Origin: Ammopiptanthus mongolicus
Lineage: Eukaryota > Streptophyta > Magnoliopsida > Fabales > Fabaceae
Length of the DNA stretch: 64,000 nucleotides
NCBI GenBank assembly: GCA_039655645.1
Contig: CM077350.1
Location: forward strand, 11,110,318 to 11,174,317
Direction: 5' to 3'
The notes beneath the pieces were generated by a model, which was given only the letters and a program-made list of their open reading frames with translations, was not told where the DNA came from and made no database searches. A program made the translations under genes and the position numbers. The first letter of the stretch is position 1. Each line of letters opens with the position of its first letter. Shown piece after piece: positions 1 through 10,937 of the stretch.

Positions 1-1232
1 GCGTTTGAGCCAGATATTATTGAAGAATAAGATCCAAGTGTCTTAAAGAAGAGAAACGAGTTTTCTCGTGTTGTCTAACGCGTCTTTACTCTATTCCTCA
101 AGTAACAAATATGTTTCTTTTTGAATTATGTTGGGAACATATTTGAAAAGCATTACAAGGACTCTTTATTCACAAAGTCAATCGGAATAAAGCTACATCT
201 TCTGAGTATCGTACCTGACATCTTTACTCTTAGTACACAACGAAATCACCTTACAACTGATAACTCTGAGTGATTACACTAAAGAAGAAAATATGCACTA
301 CAAAAATCCTGATGATCTGCTTTTCACTCTGCTCTACGCTAAAATGTTGTACTTCAATACAAGAATACCCTCAACGTCTTGCAACACATTTAACGCTTCA
401 TCAGAACGACTCTATTGTATTAATGGTTTCTTTGAAGACTTGAGAAAAAGCAAGCATCAAAGACGAAATGTCTCACAATGTATTTATTGCTGAGAAGTCT
501 ATAAATAGAAAAGTCTGAAGTTTTGAAGAACAAGAATATAACAAGCAAGCTGAACAAACTCTCATTTATTGTAAAGCTTTCAATTCTTCATTTCTTCATT
601 TACTTCTCAATCATTTGTAAATCCTAAGAGAAGTCATTATGTAGTCATACCTACATACTTCATATTCACTCTGTGAGTGTAATCTGGTTGAGTTGCTCAT
701 TCAAGCTGAAGTTGCTGCTTGAAAAATAATTTATTTGTTTCGTGTAAGCCTGGAGAGGCTAACTGAAAAATACTTGTTGAGCTTGGAGAGGCTAGATGTG
801 CAAATAATACTTGTTGATCGAGACTAAAGAGGCTAAGTGTGCAAACAATACTTGAGCTTGGAGAGGTTAGGTGTGTAAAAAATACTTGTCTGTAATCTAA
901 TCAGTTATAGTATAACACTTGGTTAAGCCAAGGACTGGACGTAGCTCAAAGTTGGGGTGAACCGGTATAAAATCTCTGAGTGTGTTTCTTTCTCTCTTTC
1001 AACTCTTTATTATTATTGTTGAGATAATTGCTTATATCTAACCAGGGGGAAAGTGTTTTGATCTTTAAAAACAAACTTTTGTTTCATCTTGTTTCGTTTT
1101 CACTTCTTCAGACGCATACTTCTTTCATATATCTTTCATAACGCGTCTTACGTTTAAAACGTTTTGAAAAAGTTTCTGTTTATTAAAAAAGTTTTAAGTA
1201 AACACCATTCAACCCCCTTCTTGTGTTTACTG
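1..1232 (+). mobile_element. SIRE/Maximus-like copia LTR remnant
   Basis: No gene is visible here. The stretch resembles the long LTR of SIRE/Maximus-type copia elements: a TATA-like ctataaataga near 500, a 'gccaaggactggacgtagc' block near 925-950, and an 'ccattcaacccccttcttgtg' type end near 1205-1230. The right part recurs at 1863-2213, so the locus has been duplicated or rearranged. The family is assigned from remembered LTR landmarks, so the lineage is tentative. Termini and TSD were not found. Confidence 0.5.
747..891. repeat. Minisatellite, ~35-44 bp units, about 4 copies
   Basis: The phrase 'cttggagaggctagatgtgc' followed by 'aaataatacttgttga' recurs with small changes about four times. 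It lies within the LTR remnant, and internal tandem repeats are common in long SIRE-type LTRs. Confidence 0.7.
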
Positions 1233-1306
1233 AGTTTATTTCACATACTTCATAGACAATTCATTCTTTGAGTGTTTTTCGAGCTATGAACAGAAGCATC
1301 ATGAAT

Positions 1307-1366
1307 AGGGCCGTCCCTGAAATTTTGGGTGCCATGTGCGAACTATGAAATGGGTGCCCTATTTTT

Positions 1367-1448
<82 letters not shown>

Positions 1449-1866
1449 TATCAAATGCATATAGCTTTCAAAATAAAGAGGTGCAAAAAACTAGTCATTA
1501 ATTTTTTAATATAACCTCAAGTGAAATAAAATGTCATAGAAAAAAGTTAAAGATTACATCAACATTGAAAAGCTCAAACCAAACCAAAACTATAATAGAA
1601 TTATTGCAAAAGTAGAGTTATACATGTATCTATTAATCCGAACATGTAGCAATTTGAGTAGCATCCCAAACCAACAAATCATCCATCGATAGCACATGAA
1701 TCACAAGGATAAAGAAAGAAAGTGATGCCCTCCAAAAATAATCTTTGTTTCGTCGAAGCCTCCTTGCATTTTTTGCTGCAAAATCATTAATAATCTATTC
1801 ATAATAAAGATTCTTTAAACAATCACTTTCAATAGAAATGTAAGGCAAACTATTTAATCTACTTTG
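1307..1866 (-). mobile_element. hAT-type transposon 3' remnant (ZMYM1/TTF-like)
   Basis: The left end carries a 'gggccgtccctgaaattttg' terminus, a common plant DNA-transposon end. Near 1740-1830 the minus strand reads a degenerate peptide resembling 'IINDFAAKNARR', which matches the style of the extreme C-terminus of plant hAT transposases with a TTF/ZMYM1-like domain. A (TA)n run and stops break it. Only the end of the element survives and no TSD was found. Confidence 0.4.
1368..1443. repeat. (TA)n microsatellite
   Basis: About 76 bp of nearly pure TA dinucleotide inside the hAT-like remnant. Confidence 0.95.
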
Positions 1867-2153
1867 TATAACACTTATAAAGCCAAGGACTGGACGTTTC
1901 TCTCAAAGTTTCAACTTTATAAAACTCTCTGAGTGTGTTTCTTTCTCTAACTCTTTAATTAGTATTGAGATTGATTGCTATAAACTAACCATCTTATTTT
2001 TGATCTTTAAAAACAAACTTTTGTTTCTCTTAATTTTATACCGCGTTTTATTTTTAAATATCTTTCATAAAAACGTTTAAAACGTTTTGAAAAAAAAAAA
2101 GTTTTAAGTAAACACCATTCAACCCCCTTCTTGTGTTTACTGAGTTTATTTCA

Positions 2154-2920
2154 CATACTTCATAGACAATTCACTCTTTGAGTGTTTCTTGAGCTATGAA
2201 TAGAAGCATTATGAAGTGTTCCTCTCTGCTATAAATAGAGCACCAGGACACTCAGTGAAGAAAGAGACAATACATTAAGAGAACCTGCCAAGTTTGATAT
2301 ACTTAATCCAACCTTCTATTCTCTCAATTCATCATATGCAATCTATTTCAATTTCTAAAAGTCTCAGAATATATTAGGTGCTACTCTCTCGATCTCATAC
2401 TTCATAGGCAATTCACTATCTGAGTGTTTTTTCGAGCTATGAACAAAAACATCATGAAGTGTGTCTCTCTGTTATAAATAGAGCACCATAACACTTAGTC
2501 AAGAAAGAGAGACTACATTGAGAGAACCTACCAAGTTTGATATACTTAATCCAACCTTGTATTCTCTCAATCCATCATGTGCACCCTATTTTAAGTTTTA
2601 AAAGTCTTAGAATAGATTAGTGCCAGTCTCTCAATGTCATACTTGATATGCAATTCATTATTTGAGTGTTTTTTCGAGCTATGAACAAAAACATCAAGAA
2701 GTTTTCCTCTATGCTATAAATAGAGCACCAAGACACCCAATCAAGAAAAATAGACTACATTGAGAGAACCTACCATGTTTGATATATTTTCTCAATCCAT
2801 CATATGCACCCTATTTCAAGTTCTAAAGGTCTCAGAATATATTAGGTGTCACTCTCTTAATCTCATACTTCATAGGCAATTCACTCTTTGAGTGTTGTTC
2901 GAGCTATGAACAAAAACCTT
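2154..2920 (+). repeat. Tandem ~242-bp module, each copy with a TATA box
   Basis: Units begin with 'catacttcat(a/g)...caattca' at about 2154, 2397, 2638 and 2864 (last copy partial). The first three each carry TATAAATAG followed by 'agcacca', near 2230, 2473 and 2715, so the spacing is 242-243 bp. A partial unit also lies at about 1248-1306. The unit looks like a repeated core promoter or LTR U3 fragment. No ORF follows it. Confidence 0.75.
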
Positions 2921-3960
2921 CTCTTACTATTTGTTAAGTTATAATCTCCCAAGTCTTCAACACTATCAACTTGGTAAAAATCTTCCAAGCCACCTTCACC
3001 ACCTCCTTAATTGTTGTCCTCTTAATTCTCTACTAATGACATTGATTCCAAGCCCTACACTTATTAAAAATTACTTTGATACTAAAAACTCAAACAAGCT
3101 ATTCCAACATGAACAAAAATATTTCAGAGAAAGAATGTTCAACCACTTTTATATCAAACATTAATAAATTCAAGCCACATATTATTTTCAACCACCAAAA
3201 TCAGATTAGGCTGCCTGCAAAACATATTTTTTAATCTTGTTTGAACTTGAACCTTCAATTGCTTCATCCACCTTCAATCTTGTTAGTATAACAAGGTTTA
3301 ATTACCACATCAAGTGTGCACAAGACAACCATATACATAGTAAATTACTATCAATTTACATTCAAACAGCAAAAACATTACCATTCCTACACCAAATAAC
3401 TCCAACATCTTGTTTAGAATATTTTCTTTCAACACACGCTTAATTCATGCCTAGACAAGAGAAACCTATGTTCAATTGACATACACATATTGCTTTAAAC
3501 ATCATTTCTTAAAACTACAATACAAAAGCTTCATTATTAAACATTCCATATTTATGCTAAACAAATTTTTAATCTCTACCAACCATTGTAGCTAAATTTT
3601 GTTTTCCTCTAATTGCCTTTGGAAGGTGGAAATGGTCAACATTCTCATTGCTGGACCTCCAAAGAAGAATATTGTCCATCGGGTCTTTCCATGTGGTGGT
3701 TCAAAGCTTCCTTCTGTAGAGTTTTAAGTTGTGGTTCGTACGTTGTTGTAACCTGTGGCTCGCAAGGTTTAACATGCGATTCAAAGCTTCCTTCCAGAAA
3801 ATTAGAATTAAAGGGTTCAAAGTTGTAATACTTCAGAAGTGGATGCACTTTTCATTAATGCATTTTATACAAGTTTAAAAATAATAATTTTTTTGGGATA
3901 TTTTTAGAAAAGTAAGGAAACCAGTTATTATAAGTAAATTTGGAAGATGTTTTATGCACC
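2921..3960. other. No recognisable feature
   Basis: AT-rich sequence with only short chance ORFs that show no recognisable domain. I see no terminal repeats or coding signal. Confidence 0.5.
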
Positions 3961-3963
3961 TAA

Positions 3964-4200
3964 GTGTGCGTTTGATTCGCATTGAGGCAGAAGATAAGGA
4001 GAACAACACAGAACATTTCTTGAGTCATAACACAACTTTTTGTCCCGTATATTATTTGATGGACAATGGATATCACATGTAAAATAATATAAGATTTACT
4101 TAAATACCTTTATAATATATAACATTATTTAATATTAAATAAGTATTATATATAATATTATGTCAAAAAAAAGTATTATATATAATATATAATATTATGT

Positions 4201-4240
<40 letters not shown>

Positions 4241-4560
4241 TTTATAGATAACATCATTTAGTATAATCAGTATTATATATAATATTATGTTATATAATAA
4301 TTATAATATATTGCATAACATATGGAGGGAGGGGGAGGAGAGAGAGGGGGGAGACAGAGTAGTTAATGAGAAATAAGTGGGTATTTTTGTCTTTTTGGTA
4401 GCTTTTTTGTCCCATTGTTTGGTGAGGGTCAAAAAATGGGTTTTTTTGCAGTCGTTTGTCCTTTATTTTGTGTTGTCTCGTAACCATTTTGCAAATCAAA
4501 CATAAAACAAGTAGTGTTGTGTCGTGCTATCCTTTAAAATATTGCAAATCAAATGGAGTC
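3964..4560. mobile_element. Tourist-like (PIF/Harbinger) MITE, 597 bp
   Basis: The element is flanked by TAA at 3961-3963 and 4561-4563, matching the 3-bp TWA duplication of PIF/Harbinger elements. The ends are imperfect inverted repeats: GTGTGCGTTTGATTCGCA on the left and, read from the right end, GACTCCATTTGATTTGCA. The interior is AT-rich and non-coding, with a (TA)n run at about 4199-4236 and a purine-rich stretch near 4321-4360. Confidence 0.6.
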
Positions 4561-7500
4561 TAATTGATGGAGGCTGCATAGTAGAATCTATCAATTTTAA
4601 ATACTTCTGAGAGTTTAGATATCTTCTACATTGAAAACGTGTAATTTAAACTTTTCACTATTTATAATTATAATAGAAAAAGAAAAAAGAAACCGAGTAG
4701 CATTATGGTATTTTTTTTGTGTGGTGGAAATAAAAACAAAAGAAAAGCAACAAAAACAAAAAGCAACTATCCAGGAGGGTCCACTCCAAGCAAGTCGTGC
4801 AGGAGCAACGCACCCATATTAGGTGGAGGAGCATGCCATATCTTCAGGGATGTTTGAGAGCGAACCCCGTTCTTGGCAAGAAAATCAGTGCAACCCTTAA
4901 CTACTTTGAAAATATGATTAACCTGAATACTTCAAAGTCTATGCATCAGACCCACTATTTGCCCAAGGAGAGTTGCATAAGAATGGAACTTGTACAAATC
5001 ATGAATCTGAAGAGCCTTAGTCACATCCAGAGAGTCAGTCTCACAAAGCAAGCTTCTGGAACCCATGTCCTAGGCGACCACGAGACCATGCTTCACAGCA
5101 AGAAACTCTGCCATAAGCACATCACCATGTCCATCAAAACTAGTAAAACCCACAATCCACTCACCAACTTCTGATTGCAGCAAACCACCAGAACCAATCG
5201 AGTTTTAAACTTCAAGGTAGCTACTATCCACATTGAGCTTTGTCCAACCAGCGGGCATGTAAACAGTCCTGATGCAGATGGGGGGCCAAAAAGTTAATGA
5301 ACTCATCATGAGATGCCCTGATTCTCCTGCACAAAAGATCAGTGGACTAAGGTTCATCATAAAAAAACATTCTATTACACCATCTCCACATCCACCACAA
5401 CCCAGCAGCAAAGAGGATAACCTTATCACTACAGGCCGGTTGCATAATCCAATTATTGAGGTCTACCTCCTTGAAAAGTAGCGGGTGATGGTGCATCCCT
5501 AGGCGTAACAAAACTTCAGATGAATGGGGGCAGTCCCGTATGCAATGGAGAATATCTTCCACCATTGTCGAGCACCGCGAACAATTGGAAGATGTCGCCA
5601 AACCTCTAGGATTTCACATATCATTGGTCGGAAAAGAGTTATGAAGACACAGCCAGATTAGCATCTGGATTTTCGTAGGAATATTCATCTTCCAAAGCCA
5701 GTTCCAATCTCGAGCGGGATCCCAGAATGACTTCTACTAAGCAACCACTGATAACCAAACACAACCTTATATATTCAATCTTTACAATCCTGCCAAACAC
5801 AGACTCTGGAATTCCCTCATTCACCTGAGACGGGATGGGAATGTTCAAAATTTCTTCCATTAAAGCAGGAGGAAGAATGGAGTAAATTCTATCTGAGCAC
5901 CACTCTCCATTATTCCAAACATCCTTAATCTAATTGAATGTCTGCAATATTAATATAGGGAATCTCATTGCATATAGGCCCCCTTCCCAACCAATCTGAA
6001 TACCAGAGAGAAGAAGATCCTAAGTTCAACTTCATAGAAACCCCATCTCATAAGCTTGGATAACCTTCATGATACTGCGCCAAGTTGAAGATGCGTGAGT
6101 AACCTTTGGGTTTTGCCAAATATTAGCATCCCGTATATACTATGAGAAAGGACTCTAACTCATAATCGATCCCTGTCATTAATCAAGCTCCAAAGAAGTT
6201 TGCCTAGAAGCGCCTTATTTGTTAACTTCACTTCTCTAAGGCCCATGACACCGTGCTTTTTAGGAATTGTAATTGTTTCCCACTTGACCAAGCTTAAACC
6301 TCGGTTGTCCTCTCTTTAATTCCAGATCAGGTTACACGTCAAAGTGTCTATTCATTGGAAAACGCTAGATGGTAAGTGCTAAGTCTGCATAGTGTACATT
6401 GGGATGGATGAAGTGACAGACTTCGCTAAACAAAAACGGCCAACTTTATTAAGAAGATTGCCTTCCAAGCCGCCATTCTCTTTTGAATCTTCTCAATGAT
6501 TGGGTTATAGGTACTTTTCTTGACCCTTCCACGAACAAGAGGAAAGCCCAAGTAAGTCCCATGGTCATCCACTAATCTTATTCCTGAAATCTTGACATAA
6601 CTATTCCTTTGATGCCTAGGAACTTTAGAAGAGCACATAGCCCATGACTTCTCTAAATTAACTTTAAGATTGGAGGCGACATAAAAATCATTAAGGGTAT
6701 CCATAACAAGTTTCACTTGATTATTTGTTGCTTTTAAAAAAAAAGGGCATCATCCGCAAAGAACATATGAGAGAGGCCCGAACCACCCCTAGAAACATGA
6801 ATCAGAATCCATATCTCATTATAAACCTTACTCTGAATGCTAAGTGCCAATTTTTCCATGCAAAGAACAAAGAGATAAGGAGAGAGAGGGTCACCTTGAC
6901 GAAGGCCATGTGAGGGTTTAAATACCTATAATCTAGCACAATTCCAAAGAATGGACAAACCGGAAGATCTGACACACCACATGATAAGGTGGACAATGCT
7001 ATTAGGAAACCCAAAGTCTTTAATGGTCAACTCCAAAAAGTCCCAACAAATTCTATCATAGGCCTTTTCAAGATATATTTTGAAGGCAATCACCCATTTC
7101 TTGGACTTATTATAGTGCATATAATGGACAACCTCTTGAGCCAAAACAACATTATCAGTAGTGCCTCTACCTGGAACAAAGTTGCTTTGCAAAGGGCCGA
7201 TTAACTCATCCAAGAAAGGGCACAATCTATTAACCAGAACCTTAGTGATGACCTTATAAGCCACACCACAAAGGCTAATAGGTCGAAAATTTCTCAAGTT
7301 AACTAGATGACCAATCTTGGGAATGAGAACCAAGAGATTCTCAGCCAGCCCTTCATCCAAATAACCCGTACCAAACGCATCTCGAACCAAGTACCAAATG
7401 TCATCCCCAACAAAATCCCAAAAGTGCTTGAAAAACACCAGCTGAAACCCATCAGGACCACATGCCTTGTAAGATTTCATGCTAAAAGTAGCCTTCCTAA

Positions 7501-7637
7501 CCCCTTCCTTAGTCACTGGCGCAATAAGAACGTCCTTGCCAATGTCACTAAGATTAGGAAGAAGATCAACTTGCAAACTAGCTGGAGTAGTGCATGCATC
7601 ACTCGTAATCAGTGTTTGGAAATACATGCTAACCATA

Positions 7638-9421
7638 TGTTGGGGTTTCAAGAGCGATAATTTTTAAAATAATTTATAAAAGCCTCTTGAGCGGAAAAAC
7701 CCTATACTAAAGGACCACGTTTGCACATGAATCACAAGGATATTGTGTTTACCTCTTGAAGCGTAGCTTTACCGCAAACACTGTGAGCGCGCCAATAATA
7801 CCGGTTAGCCAAAAACGCTGATACTTGCGATGCTCATAACTTTCGCTCCAGACCTCGTATCGAAGAACTGAACGGTGAAGATGTAGATCCACATGTTAAG
7901 AACCTGCTATCCAAAAATCAGCCCGATCCAACAGTTAAGAATCTTGGATCGCAATATTACGATAACTGCCCAGCCATAACCACCATAAGAAAAGGCTTTT
8001 CTATCACTAGTATTGCAAATTAGCAATACCTCTACTCAGTCCACACGAGCAAACCAACATCAGAGATAGCGTAGTGCTAACTATCAGGATTCAGAGAAGC
8101 GTGGCACACAGAGAGAGAAAAGAGGAGCAGCTGTCAATAGAGTACAGCGGCCGTTATGAGTGCTCTGTGTTATTACTGGCTTAAGTGACGTGCACAACTT
8201 ACTAATAGCTGTCACTCAGTTAACCTAACCCACTTGGGCTACTGTAAGCTACAGGATCAATGTCTAATTATTAATTAAATCATATTTAATTAATCAATTA
8301 AACTTATCATCATTTAATTATTAATTAAATCCCATTTAATTAATCAATTAAATCAATTCCATTTAATTATTAATTAAATCATATTTAATTAATCAATTAA
8401 ATTAATTCTCTGAATATTTGCTCTATGCGTGTGACCCTATAGGTTCTCAATTAATTGACAATAATAGTAATTATTATTAATCATATTAATAATCAATTAA
8501 TATTATAAACAATGAGCGGCATCTAGCAATACATCATTACTACCCAATTAATTAGAATATTGGTGATACAATTAAAACCTTCTTGTAACCATATGTAATG
8601 TGAAGTCAACGTCCTTTTCGTCTCAATGTCTTAATTGAACACAAGGCATAAATGTGTCATCCTTGTTAAGTCCAATTATTTATTTCTTGATCTAGTAATT
8701 GACGTACGATCATGTGGTCCCAATATCTCATATTGTCCCACCTTAGATGGCCATGCATTTCTACGTCACATACCATTAAGAGGCCTATAGACATTACTCC
8801 TGTTATGCAGGAGGGACGAATCCTATCTATATCACTCACATTCCTCAACATGTTTCATTGCAGGCCCAATAACTATCTTAATAGTTGTCCTGTTACAGAC
8901 AACGTTTAATAGCGTTAAAGCCTACAACTACATACGTTAGGAATCGTAGTGACTTCAAGTCGAATGATTACTTCACTATGATCACCATGAGAATCGCTTA
9001 TGACCCTTACATAACTATTATGTAGCGTTCTCATAGCGGGTCACTCCAGTATAAATATTCCACTAATATTTATACCTATGTGAAGACTTGATATCTTATA
9101 TCGATGAACCATAAGATGTGGTCATCAGTACACTCACATAATAGTCTCAATGTATTATTATTATTCTTATTAATAATAATACTTGATTATGGATATTTAA
9201 GAATAGTGTTCTATAGCTTAATGACATCTCACGGTCAAGTCATACTTGACGTTCCATTAAATGAACTACCTATTATAAGGACTTTATTATACTATAAATA
9301 TGATCATCAAATATAACATAATAAATAAATGCTTTATACATATATCAAACATATGATCAAAGTCATGATACAAATGATTATCTATTCAAAATAAATTGGC
9401 TACTATGGCTTACCCCAACAC
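7638..9421. mobile_element. Solo LTR, 1,784 bp, inside the L1 LINE
   Basis: The segment begins TGTTGGGGTT and ends with the inverse, ACCCCAACA. It is flanked by CCATA (7633-7637) and CCATG (9422-9426), a 5-bp target duplication with one change. L1 coding sequence resumes on both sides. No internal retroelement sequence remains, so it is a solo LTR left by LTR-LTR recombination. The size suits a long-LTR copia lineage (Angela-like), but the lineage is a guess. Confidence 0.8.
8262..8406. repeat. Tandem AT-rich repeat inside the solo LTR
   Basis: Three copies of a 'taattattaattaaatc..atttaattaatcaatta' unit (~35-50 bp spacing), themselves partly palindromic. Confidence 0.75.
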
Positions 9422-9605
9422 CATGTATTTTGTTTCTTCTTCTTCTTATCATAGTTTGAATGATGAATTTAGTATTTCAATCTCCAATTTAACTCATTTC
9501 TCCCTCGACTTTTGATACCATAACATCTTTTCTTGTCTAAGCACATCATTAAATTCTTTTCGAAGGTTGGCTTCCAAGAGAACAAGACTAAGAGAGTATG
9601 TAGTT

Positions 9606-10211
9606 TCTAGATAATTATTATGATAAGCACATTATTATTTCATGGGTACCAAAAAATTATGGTTACTAAGAGAGTCTCTAGTTTGTAGATAGCCACAACA
9701 TTATGGTATTTAGATACTTTAATATGGTTAATAATAATATAATATATAATGAATTTAATTGTTATATATTATTAGTAACATTGTCAACTAATTAAAAATT
9801 ATCATATAAGCCAAAATGATGTTTGACTCTTATCTACTCATATAATTATTTCTGATTGATGGATAGCGTATAAAATAATTTACACTATAATGCAAACTCA
9901 TATATAATTATGTTATTACTGTTTATGTAAATTTTTAACCTAACTATTGTCTAAAAAACAACCTACTAACTAAGCTATTGAGTCCTTCACTTGGTTGTGT
10001 ATTATCAAACACCTGAAGAAGAACTGAATTTCACTCTGCTTTACCATTTCTTGCATGAATCCTCCTCCTCCTCCTCCTCCTCTTCACATCCTTCAACCAA
10101 ACACAAATTATTCCCATCTCAATTGTCCAACCAAAGCGAGAATCTCAAATCCCCGATAAACTCAAACCCTTTCCCAATCTCCATTCATTCATTCATTCAT
10201 TGATCTCACCC
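9606..10211 (+). promoter_or_regulatory. SEC23 upstream region and 5' leader
   Basis: About 600 bp of non-transposon sequence separates the L1 remnant from the SEC23 ATG. A TATA-like TATAAAATA lies at 9869-9877. The last ~200 bp are C/T-rich, typical of a plant 5' UTR, with a TCC repeat at about 10061-10083 and an ATTC repeat at about 10183-10200. The transcription start cannot be fixed from sequence alone. The start context, cacccATGGCt, is good. Confidence 0.5.
10055..10159 (+). CDS. Possible upstream ORF, 34 aa, in SEC23 leader
   Basis: ATG at 10055 opens a 34-codon frame ending at TAA 10157-10159, 52 bp before the SEC23 start. The first residues are MN followed by seven prolines encoded by the CCT repeat. 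It would be a uORF if transcription starts upstream of 10055. No known peptide is recognised, and it may be incidental to the repeat. Confidence 0.3.
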   Translation: MNPPPPPPPLHILQPNTNYSHLNCPTKARISNPR

Positions 10212-10937
10212 ATGGCTGAATTCCTCGATCTGGAATCCCAAGATGGCGTTCGCATGCCGTGGAACGTCATCCCAGGCACCAAGCAAGAAGCATCGAACGC
10301 CATCGTCCCCGTGTCCGCCATCTACACTCCCATCAAGCACTTCCCTTCCATGCCTGTCCTTCCTTACTCCCCTCTCCGCTGTCGCACCTGCCGTTCCATC
10401 CTCAACCCATTCTGCATCGTCGATTTCGCCGCCAAGATCTGGATCTGCCCTTTCTGCTTCCAACGCAACCATTTCCCACCTCACTACGCTTCCATCTCCG
10501 ACGACAACCTCCCCGCAGAGCTCTTCCCTCAGTACACCACCATCGAGTACGAAACCCCCGGCGACCCCGCCCCGGCCATCCCTCCTGTCTTTCTCTTCGT
10601 GGTAGACACGTGTGTCATCGAGGAGGAAATGGGCTTCCTCAAGTCTGCACTCTCGCAGGCAATTGAGCTTTTGCCTGATAACTCCCTCGTCGGGTTGATC
10701 ACTTTTGGGACCTTTGTACATGTCCATGAATTAGGTTTCGGTCAAATTCCCAAAACTTATGTGTTTAAAGGGTCTAAGGATTTGTCTAAGGACCAGCTTC
10801 TTGAGCAGATGAGTTTCTTCGCCAAGAAGCCAAAGCCGACCGTTGGGGTTATTGCTGGCGCCCGGGATGGGCTTTCAACAGAGAGTATTTCACGGTTCTT
10901 GTTGCCTGCATCGGAGTGCGAGTTCACTCTCAATTCG
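10212..10937 (+). CDS. SEC23: SEC23 exon 1
   Basis: Codons 1-242, ending in phase 0 before GTAATG. It holds the N-terminal beta-sandwich strand, the complete CX2C-X18-CX2C zinc finger (C57, C60, C79, C82) and the start of the trunk domain (VFLFVVDTC, residues 126-134). It is much richer in G+C than its surroundings. Reading past the exon runs into stop codons in the 97-bp intron 1. Confidence 0.95.

Larger units (their letters stand above)
904..2213 (+). repeat. Direct repeat pair (904-1306 and 1863-2213)
   Basis: Two copies of the same ~350-400 bp segment. Both run from 'tataacactt' through 'aagccaaggactggacg', the 'aaaacgttttgaaaa' stretch and 'cattcaacccccttcttgtg' to 'gagctatgaa'. The second copy has several small deletions. 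The segment between them (1307-1862) looks like a hAT remnant, so the pair probably arose by duplication around an insertion. Confidence 0.7.
4760..9605 (-). pseudogene. L1-clade LINE ORF2 remnant, split by a solo LTR
   Basis: The minus strand encodes a broken L1 ORF2. The segment at 9422-9605 holds the stretch just upstream of RT (LWYQKSREK). The element resumes at 7637 after the solo LTR. RT is clearest at about 7637-6926, with 'YKACGPDGF', 'IPKIG...RNFRPISLC' and 'KAYDRICWDFL'. It continues at about 6716-6426 (LKVNLEKS, YLGFPLVRG). A zinc-binding/RNase H-type tail follows at about 5600-4800 (CSRCSTMVEDILHCIRDCP). The endonuclease domain is missing, which fits 5' truncation. Stops and frameshifts are frequent. 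The 3' boundary near 4760 is approximate. Confidence 0.85.

Noticed and set aside
1..1232. A host gene at the left edge
   Set aside because: Only short ORFs; the sequence behaves like an LTR with internal tandem repeats.
3613..3848. Short ORFs on both strands near 3.6-3.8 kb
   Set aside because: No start context, no homology-like motif, and neighbours are non-coding.
10206..10727. 173-codon minus-strand frame opposite SEC23 exon 1
   Set aside because: It is the shadow of a G+C-rich coding exon, low-complexity, with no recognisable domain.
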